10,525 bases of DNA from UBA5359 sp028699365 [NCBI: bacterium] (GCA_028699365.1 JAQVUQ010000058.1:1-10525); one strand, 5' to 3'. Shown: positions 1 to 7,204, numbered from the stretch's first letter. Program-made: numbers and translations. The notes: generated from the letters alone by a model not told the origin.

Positions 1-538
1 CTTTGCGCTCATTGTCCCTCTCATCTGTCAGGTGCAGCAATGCACACCCTTTTAATACCGGTATATCGTTACGTGGCAAGAGCCTGTCACGGACCCACAC
101 GGCGTAGTGAGTGCCCTTGTAGTGCAATCCGTCCTGGTGCCTGTATATCCGCTGCAATGGGAAGCAGCCGACGTTTGGCCGGTCTATCTGTATCGCCGCA
201 ACGTCAAGGCCGCTGGTCAGTAGTTCGGCTTTGGGAAACTCCCCGACAAGCCGCTCGTCTGTATCGATTACAATGTAGTAGTCGCCATCGTTACCGCGTA
301 AATACCGGTTGCGTTTGCACTCCTCGGCAGGCCAGGATTCAGCCACGGCGATGAAGTCAGCCCCATGGTGGAATGCTACATCGGCGGTGTTGTCAGCGCT
401 CCTGGCACTCTTGTGCGGAAAGTGGCGGTATGCGCCGTCAACAACGATTACGCGGTCTGCAACGCCTTTGATAGAGTATAGGCAGCCGTCCAGCATGTCG
501 GCGTCGTTGTAGGCTATGATGCAGGCTATTAGCATCAT
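1..538 (-). CDS. Family-2-like glycosyltransferase, partial (C-terminus beyond left edge)
   Basis: The reading frame is open from an ATG at 538 to the window edge (179 codons seen), so the C-terminus is missing. The N-terminus has the GT-A/GT2 pattern: a hydrophobic strand IACIIAYND, then LDGCLYSIKG, then the strand VIVVDG ending in a nucleotide-binding Asp. A second strand, YYIVIDTDE (about residues 87-95), supplies a DxD-type motif (D92, D94) that usually holds the metal and nucleotide-sugar. The enzyme would transfer a sugar from a nucleotide-sugar donor in the cytoplasm; the acceptor is unknown. The start overlaps the stop of the 82-residue gene as ATGA, so translation is probably coupled. 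A second ATG follows at once (535). It is the last visible gene of the head operon, which suggests modification of a virion protein or host glycan. The fold family is fairly sure; the substrate is not. Confidence 0.8.
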   Translation of the reverse strand, partial: MMLIACIIAYNDADMLDGCLYSIKGVADRVIVVDGAYRHFPHKSARSADNTADVAFHHGADFIAVAESWPAEECKRNRYLRGNDGDYYIVIDTDERLVGEFPKAELLTSGLDVAAIQIDRPNVGCFPLQRIYRHQDGLHYKGTHYAVWVRDRLLPRNDIPVLKGCALLHLTDERDNERK

Positions 539-783
539 CCTGGGTTATCCCTTTGCCAGTTGCTATCGGTTGGCTGAAACGCCTGTCGCACTTTGCGCTC
601 AATCGCATCGCCGGGTATATTGCCAACAACATTATCTGCTCTCATTGTGTCGGTAGGCATGATGCCCCTGTAGTTGTTCCCGATTAACTTACCGGCATCT
701 ATAGAGCAATAATTATCCTCGTTGTGGTCCAATATATTTCGGCAATTATTGCATCTGCGTTGCCTCTTCCCCCAAAGAAACAT
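535..783 (-). CDS. Hypothetical 82-residue protein between capsid and glycosyltransferase
   Basis: I do not recognise a family. The start is supported by a strong GGAGGG site about 8 bases before the ATG at 783, and the stop overlaps the next start (ATGA), which is typical of a real operon gene. The N-terminus is basic, with Cys-x2-Cys at residues 11 and 14 (CNNC) and another Cys at 26. This could be a half zinc site, but no fourth ligand is obvious. The middle and C-terminal part are polar (ending NWQRDNPG) with no membrane segment or signal peptide. The position just after the major capsid gene is often used by head decoration or head-tail connector proteins, but nothing in the sequence shows that role. 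Confidence 0.65.
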   Translation of the reverse strand: MFLWGKRQRRCNNCRNILDHNEDNYCSIDAGKLIGNNYRGIMPTDTMRADNVVGNIPGDAIERKVRQAFQPTDSNWQRDNPG

Positions 784-796
784 TGCTTTCCCTCCT

Positions 797-829
797 CAAA
801 CTAAAGAGGGGAGGAATTACCCTCCCCTC
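797..829 (-). terminator. Hairpin after the capsid gene, probable intrinsic terminator
   Basis: A perfect 9-bp GC-rich stem (806-814 with 821-829, AGGGGAGG-type arms) has a 6-base loop. On the minus strand it is followed by TTTAGTTT, a modest U-tract. It starts 13 bases past the capsid stop, so it would end or weaken transcription before the 82-residue gene. The CCTCCCCTC arm also has the make-up of an anti-Shine-Dalgarno sequence and lies just upstream of that gene's GGAGGG site, so it could also affect its translation. Confidence 0.6.
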
Positions 830-842
830 ACCTTGACTACTA

Positions 843-2120
843 TCAGGTGGTGATGTTGTAGCCTACGCCGACTATCGGCTCGGTAGTGGCGTCGTAGCGG
901 TCGGCAAACGCCTTACGCATGGACGCTACCATGTCGATGGTGCCGCTCTTGATGTTGCGGTCCTGCTCGAGCATGACCTCGCGCCGGTTGCCGATGACAA
1001 AGCCGTCACGCCTGACCAGCAGAGCGATGGTGTTGTCGGTGGTCGTGCCGTCGTAGACACCGGAGGCGTTCAGGTCATCCCTGACGCACTCGGAGACCAC
1101 TATGGGTATGTTGTCCAGTCTGGCAAGCTCTCCGGTGAGCACAGTGGCGTTGGCTCCGTACTTCTCCATGGTGATAACCTCGGTCAGTCCCAGCATCGAC
1201 ATATACGCGCTCATCGATACTACCCAGGCAAGCTGGTTAGGATTGACGCCGTATTTGCCCATGGCCTTACGAATGCCGCGAAGATTGGTAATATTGAAGG
1301 TGCCAAGGTCTTTCTTGGAGCCGGACAGAGCCAGCTTCCTGTAGCCCTTCCATGCCTTTCTGACATCGGTCGCGCCGGTTACGTCGGCGTCCTGGTGTGA
1401 GGCGGTGGTGTCGCCGTTAACAACGGCATCTTCCAGCCCGTAAGCCAGAGCCAACACTATATCGTCCTGTATCCCGGCCAGCAGAGGAACAATGCTGTCC
1501 TCCTCAAGCTCGTACGACGCGGGGACGTGAACCCGAAGGCTCTGCGCGTCCAGCGTCAACATGCCGGTGCCGGGGTTAGAGGGAGTCGTATCGGTGTTCT
1601 GCACTCCCAGATAGGCGGTGCTCATGCTGGTGCGCTTTGGAATCTTGTACGGGTCGGTGGGCATATCAACGGACGGGTGCAGCGCCGCTACCTTAAGCTC
1701 GAGCATGACGCGCTGTATAAGTTCGCTGGAATACCCGGTCCAGGTCCAGTTGCCGCCGCTTCCGGCGGTGTTGGTGTCCATGGCCTTTGCCAGTTCCCCG
1801 CCCTCACCGAAATACTGCTGATAGTATTTGGTGCTGGTGGGGTGGACGCCCAGTATTCGTGCCAGGGTATAGCACTCATCGTGCTTTCTGGCAACCTCGG
1901 CGGCTATGCCCTTGTCCCGGCTGTTGAATCCGGCATCATCCATGTTCCCCTCGAACCTGCGCCCGACAGGCTGCTTGTCGATGGCGTCCTGCAAAGCCTT
2001 AAGGTCTTCGGACATCTTGTCCAACTTGGCGTCGCGCTCCGCTTCGGTGGTGCCCTTGTCGGTCGCAACCTCCTTCATCTGTGCGGTAAGCGCCTTGATT
2101 TGTTCTAACAGTTCCTTCAA
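843..2120 (-). CDS. Major capsid protein, HK97 fold
   Basis: This is the HK97-type major capsid protein that builds the icosahedral shell. About residues 1-60 form a charged heptad-like coiled coil (KELLEQIKALTAQMKEVA...), matching the delta domain that acts as an internal scaffold and is cut off by the prohead protease. The rest carries family-like segments such as IPKRTSMSTAYLG, the stretch SYELEEDSIVPLLAGIQDDI (spine helix), a C-terminal RRDGFVIGNRREV and MRKAFADRYDA. The mature length of about 330 is typical of the family. I choose the TTG at 2120 (425 residues) because AAAGGAG stands 5 bases before it. The upstream ATG at 2150 would add 10 residues, but it has no ribosome site and abuts the U-tract of a terminator hairpin. 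The gene order protease then capsid is standard. Confidence 0.93.
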   Translation of the reverse strand: MKELLEQIKALTAQMKEVATDKGTTEAERDAKLDKMSEDLKALQDAIDKQPVGRRFEGNMDDAGFNSRDKGIAAEVARKHDECYTLARILGVHPTSTKYYQQYFGEGGELAKAMDTNTAGSGGNWTWTGYSSELIQRVMLELKVAALHPSVDMPTDPYKIPKRTSMSTAYLGVQNTDTTPSNPGTGMLTLDAQSLRVHVPASYELEEDSIVPLLAGIQDDIVLALAYGLEDAVVNGDTTASHQDADVTGATDVRKAWKGYRKLALSGSKKDLGTFNITNLRGIRKAMGKYGVNPNQLAWVVSMSAYMSMLGLTEVITMEKYGANATVLTGELARLDNIPIVVSECVRDDLNASGVYDGTTTDNTIALLVRRDGFVIGNRREVMLEQDRNIKSGTIDMVASMRKAFADRYDATTEPIVGVGYNITT

Positions 2121-2135
2121 TCCTTCTCCTTTCGT

Positions 2136-2148
2136 GCCCTTTCGGGGC
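2136..2148 (-). promoter_or_regulatory. Small hairpin 5' of the capsid ribosome binding site
   Basis: GCCC and GGGC arms enclose a 5-base loop between the upstream terminator and the AAAGGAG site that serves the TTG start. It would leave the ribosome site single-stranded. It is compatible with a 5'-end stabilising role in a highly expressed message, but function is inferred only from position. Confidence 0.3.
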
Positions 2149-2150
2149 AT

Positions 2151-2172
2151 TAAAAAAGCGCCTCTCGGCGCT
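2151..2172 (-). terminator. Intrinsic terminator between protease and capsid genes
   Basis: On the minus strand AGCGCC, loop GAGA, GGCGCT is followed directly by a run of six T. This is a compact but clear intrinsic-terminator shape. It lies inside the head operon, 77 bases after the protease stop and 31 bases before the capsid TTG. It would cut capsid expression from upstream transcription unless antiterminated, or it could serve as the 3' stabilising end of a processed protease message. Confidence 0.65.
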
Positions 2173-2178
2173 CCATGA

Positions 2179-2250
2179 AACGTTTGTTCTCGGCTTGTCA
2201 GCAGTTACAGCGTATAGGCTCCGTGTAGTTCATAGCCTCCTGCAAACGTT
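2179..2250 (-). repeat. Long-range inverted repeat enclosing a mini-ORF in the capsid leader
   Basis: An exact 8-base inverted repeat (AACGTTTG at 2179-2186, CAAACGTT at 2243-2250) can close a 56-base loop. The loop holds an AGGAGG and an 11-codon ORF. It sits just upstream of the 2151-2172 terminator, so together they look like an RNA leader, although pairing of this length over 56 bases can arise by chance. Confidence 0.35.
2202..2237 (-). CDS. Possible 11-codon leader peptide (MNYTEPIRCNC)
   Basis: An ATG 2 bases after AGGAGG opens an 11-codon frame with two Cys near its end, stopping at TGA. The SD spacing is short for efficient initiation. Reading through the TGA, the same frame continues for 15 more codons to a TAA that is made from the T-run of the terminator. 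The start resembles Com-like small Cys-rich phage proteins (IRCNC), so it may be a remnant of one or a leader peptide. Confidence that it is translated is low. Confidence 0.2.
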
Positions 2251-3145
2251 ATCTGGCCTGTATTATCGCTTGGTGCTTTTCGAAAAGCGCCTCTGCCTCG
2301 GCAAACTCCTCGGCGGTCATGTCCATGTCTTTATTCATGATCTCGTCATACCTGGCAATGTCGCGCTCCTGCTCTGTCGGCTCCGGCGGTTCGGGCTGAT
2401 CGTCAGCGCTCTTGCCGGGCTTGTCTGCATCTTCCGGCATTGCGCTGTCGAGTACGCCCTTTATGAGGCCCATGGCATCGCTGAGAGCCTTTTTATTGGC
2501 GGCTGAGAGGACGGCCCCGGTTTTCTCCTCGGCGGTGGGAGGTTCTGCCTCTTCTGTGCTCTTGTCCTCTTCTCCGGCAAAGCCCTTGCAAAGAGCCATA
2601 TTAACGGCATCGGTCAGCCACTTCTGCACCGGTTCAACGTCTATGCCAGCTTTAGCAGCAAGAGCCAGCGCTTCCGGATTGGCCGGGACCGGAACTGCGC
2701 TGATCTCCAAGAGTTCGACACGCTTAAATCTCCATCCGGTAACCCGCTGGTAGCCGTTCTCATCCGGCTCACTCCTGATGGCCTCACGCTCTTTGGGGAT
2801 AAATCCCACGGAGAAAGCCCTCAGATACCCGCCCTTGTAGAGGTCAAATATGATCTTGGCAAACGGGTATTCGTCAACGGCAAACTTAGGTTTAAAATAC
2901 AGTCTGCCGTTCTCCACCTTGGTTTCCAGCGCCTTGCCTACCGGGGGAGAGGAATATTCGTGCGCCCACGGGACAACCGGATTGGCCTTGAAGTTTTCGA
3001 GCTCCCATCCGTCGGCCTCGATAACATCTCCCATGCGGTCCGTGGCCTCGGTTGACGCTACGGCCCACATGCTATTATCCTGCTCGTTGATCTCTTTTAT
3101 CTCACAGTTAAAAATCTTCCGTTGCTTTTTAAGCTCGTCGCTCAT
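2249..3145 (-). CDS. HK97-family prohead (capsid maturation) protease
   Basis: This is a peptidase U35/HK97 gp4-like serine protease that processes the assembled prohead and itself. The catalytic domain covers about residues 8-165. It shows the expected His in PWAHEY (H62), the Ser in AFSVGF (S112), and an acidic residue in ELLEISAVPVPANPEA (E147), the family's signature stretch. At 298 residues it is longer than many relatives. Residues about 190-298 are very acidic and Pro/Glu-rich, ending in a charged helix, which looks like a disordered scaffold-type tail. The ATG at 3145 has GAGGTG 4 bases upstream. The gene follows the dehydrogenase and precedes the capsid gene. Confidence 0.92.
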   Translation of the reverse strand: MSDELKKQRKIFNCEIKEINEQDNSMWAVASTEATDRMGDVIEADGWELENFKANPVVPWAHEYSSPPVGKALETKVENGRLYFKPKFAVDEYPFAKIIFDLYKGGYLRAFSVGFIPKEREAIRSEPDENGYQRVTGWRFKRVELLEISAVPVPANPEALALAAKAGIDVEPVQKWLTDAVNMALCKGFAGEEDKSTEEAEPPTAEEKTGAVLSAANKKALSDAMGLIKGVLDSAMPEDADKPGKSADDQPEPPEPTEQERDIARYDEIMNKDMDMTAEEFAEAEALFEKHQAIIQAR

Positions 3146-3159
3146 TATGCACCTCGCAT

Positions 3160-3183
3160 ATAAAAATAGGCGCTCTATGCGCC
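3160..3183 (-). terminator. Intrinsic terminator overlapping the dehydrogenase stop codon
   Basis: On the minus strand GGCGC, loop ATAGA, GCGCC is followed by TATTTTTATA. The TAG stop of the dehydrogenase lies in the loop. The stem is only 5 bp but all G-C, and the U-tract is good. It ends just before the GAGGTG ribosome site of the protease, so there is no room for a new promoter between them. It is another terminator-like element inside the head operon. Confidence 0.55.
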
Positions 3184-3942
3184 GTCTCTTAATCTCCTGT
3201 TATATTCGATTACAGCGTCTATAACGGCACTGCTTATGCCAGCCGCACCCAAACACGCCCTGAATTGCTCCGCGTCCTTTGGCAAGCACTTGCCGCCGTA
3301 TCCTCTATAGCCCTTATGATGGATAACGTTGTGGCTATCGCCTATGCGTTTATCGGTTGCCAGGACGCTTTTGATCGCCTCATAGTCTGCCCCATGCGCC
3401 CGCGCCAGATCGTAAACTATATTGTGAAATACTACTTTGGCCGCGTAATAGGTGTTGGTTGCCAGCTTTATAATCTCAGCCTCTTTAGGGGCAACGCGCA
3501 TCACGTCGCCAATCCCGGCGTATGCTGCACTGATTACGCTGTAAGCCCTATCAGAGCGCGTCCCTACAATTACCGGCCCAGGCCTTGCAGCATCATCAAA
3601 CGCTGTGTCGTCGCTCAGAAACTCCGGCGTAAATGCGATATCGTCAATGGGTAGGCTGTCGGTAAACCCTACCGGAACCGTGCTTTTAATAGCGATAACC
3701 GCGTTGCTGCCGGATAAACGTAGATCCAATATCGCTTGCCATACAGCCGATATGTCAAGCTCCCCGCCTTTGCCAGGCGTTGGAACGCACACAAACGCCA
3801 AATCAGAGGCGGCAACATCGGCCAGGTTAGCAGGAGATTTCACGGGGTCAATGTCGTATATGCTTACTGCGTGTCCCATCCCTGCAAACGCGGCCCCAAT
3901 GGCCTGCCCTACAACCCCGTTACCGATTATGCCAATCTTCAT
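3175..3942 (-). CDS. Compact UDP-glucose/GDP-mannose dehydrogenase family protein
   Basis: Members oxidise the C6 hydroxyl of a nucleotide sugar to a uronic acid in two NAD-dependent steps. The N-terminal Rossmann domain has GNGVVG (7-12) and D30 at the end of strand 2, as for NAD binding. Family motifs follow: VPTP (53-56), KSTVPVG (86-92), PEFL (106-109), a helix EIIKLATNTYYAAK with K159 and N163, and GYGGKCLPKD (214-223) holding the catalytic Cys219. The protein ends at 255 residues, whereas usual enzymes have about 400-450. The whole C-terminal UDP-binding domain is absent. The active-site motifs are intact, so it is not obviously dead. The ATG has AGGTGAG overlapping the portal TAG, so it is coupled to the portal gene. 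Such an enzyme in a phage head operon suggests sugar-precursor production for virion or surface glycosylation. The true substrate is unknown. Confidence 0.88.
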   Translation of the reverse strand: MKIGIIGNGVVGQAIGAAFAGMGHAVSIYDIDPVKSPANLADVAASDLAFVCVPTPGKGGELDISAVWQAILDLRLSGSNAVIAIKSTVPVGFTDSLPIDDIAFTPEFLSDDTAFDDAARPGPVIVGTRSDRAYSVISAAYAGIGDVMRVAPKEAEIIKLATNTYYAAKVVFHNIVYDLARAHGADYEAIKSVLATDKRIGDSHNVIHHKGYRGYGGKCLPKDAEQFRACLGAAGISSAVIDAVIEYNRRLRDGA

Positions 3943-3950
3943 CCGCTCAC

Positions 3951-5957
3951 CTATTCTGCCGGGACCGTATCACACCCGCAGTTGCACTCATCACCTGGCA
4001 TTGTCGAGCCGGACGGAAACATATCTCCTATCGGTATAGGCCCGACACTCTCGTTCTCGGCGTGTCTCTCGGTGTCCTTTATCCACTCATGTTTGGTAAA
4101 GCCCGCCTCTTTGTACCCCTCAGTGTTGGCGGTGCTGTAGGCTCTGGCCGTCTCGGTCCTCGCGGCGTTCTCGGCCCTGTAATCCTTGCTGGTGTCGTAG
4201 TATTGCTTGGCTCTGTCGTATAGCTCTTTGCTGCTCTCTCCGGCGTCTATGCCCTCTCTGAGAGCCGCTGACAGTTGCTCTCTGGTGGTCTCTGTCACGT
4301 CTTTGGCAAACCTGCTCGCCTGTGTCTCCACCAGCTTTTTAGCTCTGTCGTTGGAGAGAGTAAAAGATATTTCAAGGTCAGTGTTGACGTGCTCTACGCC
4401 CTGCTCTAGCGCCTGGATTATATAGGTCAACGCGCCTTGCTCAAACTCTTTCCTGCCGCGCTTTAGTTCATCCTCTATATCGTCAAGCATCTGCCGCATG
4501 GCTTCCGGCGGTGGCAGCTTAATAGCCTTCTCATCAACGGCCCGTATGATCCGCAGTATGGCGTTCTCCTGCTCTTGATAAAGCCTGAGCGTCTTGCGCT
4601 TCATGCGGTCGTGTATAGGAGTTAAACGCTTCCTGCGCTGCTTGATGGAGTTGTCGCGCTGCGCTTTGGTAAAGCGCCTAACGAAAGGGCGGCTCTGCTT
4701 GCCCTCTGTGCCTTCCTCTGCCGTAGCGGTTGGATCTGACGCGCTCGACACCGGCATCAGGTTAAAGGGCAGCCAGGCGATGTTGCCCCATGCGTACTCT
4801 TTGCCCTCAATACCGGCAAATTCCAGCGCGTCGTTCAGCGGCATACCCGCAGCAACAAGGGCGGTGACTATCTCGGTTTGCTCCTTGCGGTTGCTCTGTA
4901 GCGCCTTGACGCCGGACAGGTCATACATCCCTATTACGGCAGGGTCTTCCTGTTTTATGAGTTGCTCGTTGATGGTAGCCCCAATCTTGGTAGTGATCGG
5001 CGTCATGGTGTCTTCCCAGAAGCTCGCCTTTTGTTCCGATGCATTGGCGTTCGGCTGAAACTCCAAGAGGCCCACCATGATAGGCGGCACGCCCAAAACG
5101 GCCAAAATTTCTTCCCGGCTCATCTTGCGCTGCTCGATATACTGCATGTCCCTGTTGGAGATATTGAGCGTCTTGGCCTCTGTGCCGCTGCCCAGGACAG
5201 CGGTTCTTCCGGCTTTGTCAACGCCCTTGTGCGATCTGTCCCATCGCTTGCGCATCTCCTCTGCCGTATCTCTGTCAAGAACCTGGTCGCTTTTGAGATA
5301 TACGCCTGGCAATGACTCGTTTTTAAATATGTTGCGATTATACGTAGCCGCATACAAATCGCTCTGTACGGCCAGAGATGCCGCCGCTATCGGGGACAAT
5401 CCGTAGTAGTCGTTGTCCGGCGAAAAAAGCTTGAGATGTATCATGTCTCGTGGCTCATACGGGATATCTTTTCCGTTGACCGTATACAGGTATCCCTTAA
5501 CGTATTCGCTCTTGCTCGGGACAACCTTTACCCTGGATGAGTTGAGCGGCCATAACTCAACTACTCTGCCGGAGGAGTTGCGCTCTTTGCCTATGTAGGC
5601 ATTACCGGTCAGCACCAGGTAAATAAATATGGCTTCGCTCAGATCGTAAGAGGTCATGAACGGGTTAACGCTGTCGAACAGCTTTTGCAGCCAGTGGTCA
5701 GGAGCATAGTCAAGCTTGCCGTCCTTGCCTGGCTTTTTGATCACATACGGCACGCCGGAGGCGGCTTTGCCTATAGCATTGGCCGCAGCGTATACCCACG
5801 TAGCGTTGCTATACGTCCGCTGGTAGCTCGCCGTATCGTCAGGCACGGGGTAGCCGGTTTTATCGTAGCCGGTGGGCGTAAATGCTTCCTGCGCCCGGTT
5901 GGCTTTGACGTATCCCATACTCTGTAATTTTTTATCTATGTAGGAGAGTAAGCTCAA
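3951..5957 (-). CDS. Portal protein fused to MuF/SPP1-gp7-like minor head protein
   Basis: Residues 1 to about 410 are an HK97-type portal, the dodecameric ring through which DNA enters the head. Visible family segments include DMIHLKLFSPDNDYYGLSP, a tract of helices, and EEILAVLGVPPIMVG. After a Thr/Glu/Gly linker (about 410-425), residues 430-668 form a long helical region ending in a MuF-type domain. That domain shows ARTETARAYSTAN, then W625, H632 and a C-terminal Cys cluster C658/C660/C662 (CNCGC), as in SPP1 gp7. The two proteins are usually separate neighbouring genes. No toxin domain follows. The start is TTG at 5957, with GAGGTG 4 bases before it, overlapping the terminase TGA. The frame is uninterrupted, so the fusion looks real. 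Confidence 0.93.
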   Translation of the reverse strand: MSLLSYIDKKLQSMGYVKANRAQEAFTPTGYDKTGYPVPDDTASYQRTYSNATWVYAAANAIGKAASGVPYVIKKPGKDGKLDYAPDHWLQKLFDSVNPFMTSYDLSEAIFIYLVLTGNAYIGKERNSSGRVVELWPLNSSRVKVVPSKSEYVKGYLYTVNGKDIPYEPRDMIHLKLFSPDNDYYGLSPIAAASLAVQSDLYAATYNRNIFKNESLPGVYLKSDQVLDRDTAEEMRKRWDRSHKGVDKAGRTAVLGSGTEAKTLNISNRDMQYIEQRKMSREEILAVLGVPPIMVGLLEFQPNANASEQKASFWEDTMTPITTKIGATINEQLIKQEDPAVIGMYDLSGVKALQSNRKEQTEIVTALVAAGMPLNDALEFAGIEGKEYAWGNIAWLPFNLMPVSSASDPTATAEEGTEGKQSRPFVRRFTKAQRDNSIKQRRKRLTPIHDRMKRKTLRLYQEQENAILRIIRAVDEKAIKLPPPEAMRQMLDDIEDELKRGRKEFEQGALTYIIQALEQGVEHVNTDLEISFTLSNDRAKKLVETQASRFAKDVTETTREQLSAALREGIDAGESSKELYDRAKQYYDTSKDYRAENAARTETARAYSTANTEGYKEAGFTKHEWIKDTERHAENESVGPIPIGDMFPSGSTMPGDECNCGCDTVPAE

Positions 5958-5965
5958 TACGCACC

Positions 5966-7204
5966 TCAGAATATTTGTATGCCTTTATCGCCAAGCATTA
6001 ATTCTGTCACTGCCCACACCATGGCATCAAGTCGGTTAGGTGAAGGATCGCCGGGAACCCATGTAGTCAGTTCCTCTTCGAGTTCCGGCATATCGCCGAC
6101 AATGGATACATTGCCTTTTTCGCTCATAGCCGCTATGGGTTCTGCCCTGACCTGCTTGCCGCGCGAGGCGTGAACGTCTTTATACGGCACCTTCGGATCA
6201 GTGGTGGCTATAACGTGTTCCACCATTTCGCCGCCAAAGTTCGTTTCGGCAACTACCCTGTCAGCCTCAAACTCGTGATATGCGACAACTGCTCTGCCGC
6301 CCCATCCTGCAGGAGATAAATGGCATGTCCTGTCGGCGAGGATGTACGCCCTGCCGTCAACGCCTTTGCCTGCCGCGATAATTCCGGTATCGTCGGAACC
6401 TGTTTTGCTGCTTCCTGCAGGGTCAATAGCTACAACAACGCGGACAAGTTCAGGAGCTGCATCAACTCTATGCTCGTCTATCTCTGTTTGCTTCCACAGC
6501 GCTCCCGGAACCTCTGTTACGTCCTCTGCAAGGATCTCCTGCTTATAGGTAAGAGCAGTCATATCTATCGCTATTTCATCAAGCGCCTCGCGGCTCAGAT
6601 GTGGGTTGTCAAGGCTTGAGAAGTGGAATGCAGCCCATCTGCCAGACTTGTCGTCCTCGGCCTTCTTAAACATCTTCGGCGCATGCTGTCGGTCGCGGGC
6701 TTTTATCGTGCTTCGGCTTTTACGGCTCGGTGGCGTATAGATAAATACTGCGTCGCCGTTATTGTCCAGGAGCATCGGCGCCCCGACTTCCGACCAGGCG
6801 GTTTCGTCCATCAGTTGGTATTCGTCGAGTATCAGGATATCGGCGTAATCGCCTCGGAGTGTGTCGGCATTCCAGGCTGTTTTTGCTCTTATCCTCTGCT
6901 CGGTTCCCGGCAATTCTATGATGTGCTTTGTTTCGTTTTTGTAATAGACGTTGTTGGCAATCGCTTCTTCGAGAGCCCTTGTGCATGTCGCCCAAAACCT
7001 GTCTATCTGTTCCTGCGTAGGAGTGGCATATAGAATACGCTTGCCTGCAAGGAAGTTCTCAACTGCGAATATGGATATGCCAACGGTTTTACCGCCACGC
7101 CTACCGGCTCTGATAATCTTACGCTTGGCCGGGTTGCTGATAAACTCTCGCTGCTTAGGATGTGGCCTCGGCAGGTGGATCGTTATTTCCCTCGGGCTTG
7201 CCAT
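5966..7204 (-). CDS. Terminase large subunit
   Basis: This is the ATPase and nuclease motor that packages phage DNA at the portal. Walker A is AGRRGGKT (33-40). Walker B is ILILDEYQ with D127/E128. A coupling motif IYTPPS lies at 155-160. The C-terminal RNase-H-like nuclease has VVVAIDPAGS (D261), RVVAETNFGG (E320) and NRLDAMVWAV (D393), the expected acidic triad. The length of 412 residues is normal. The ATG at 7204 lies inside the small subunit gene (50-base overlap), with AGGTGG about 9 bases upstream. The N-terminal ITIHLPRPHPKQREF is typical, so this start is likely. Confidence 0.95.
   Translation of the reverse strand: MASPREITIHLPRPHPKQREFISNPAKRKIIRAGRRGGKTVGISIFAVENFLAGKRILYATPTQEQIDRFWATCTRALEEAIANNVYYKNETKHIIELPGTEQRIRAKTAWNADTLRGDYADILILDEYQLMDETAWSEVGAPMLLDNNGDAVFIYTPPSRKSRSTIKARDRQHAPKMFKKAEDDKSGRWAAFHFSSLDNPHLSREALDEIAIDMTALTYKQEILAEDVTEVPGALWKQTEIDEHRVDAAPELVRVVVAIDPAGSSKTGSDDTGIIAAGKGVDGRAYILADRTCHLSPAGWGGRAVVAYHEFEADRVVAETNFGGEMVEHVIATTDPKVPYKDVHASRGKQVRAEPIAAMSEKGNVSIVGDMPELEEELTTWVPGDPSPNRLDAMVWAVTELMLGDKGIQIF

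Noticed and set aside
40-354. Plus-strand 104-codon frame at the left end
   Set aside because: The minus-strand frame here encodes a recognisable glycosyltransferase; the plus-strand frame is its shadow.
1527-2108. Plus-strand 193-codon frame antisense to the capsid gene
   Set aside because: It lies wholly within the well-supported capsid gene and its translation shows no family motif; it is a shadow frame.
2202-2237. Selenocysteine or other recoding of the TGA in the capsid leader mini-ORF
   Set aside because: No convincing SECIS-like hairpin lies directly after the TGA, and the continuation ends after 15 codons with no family match; coincidence is more likely.
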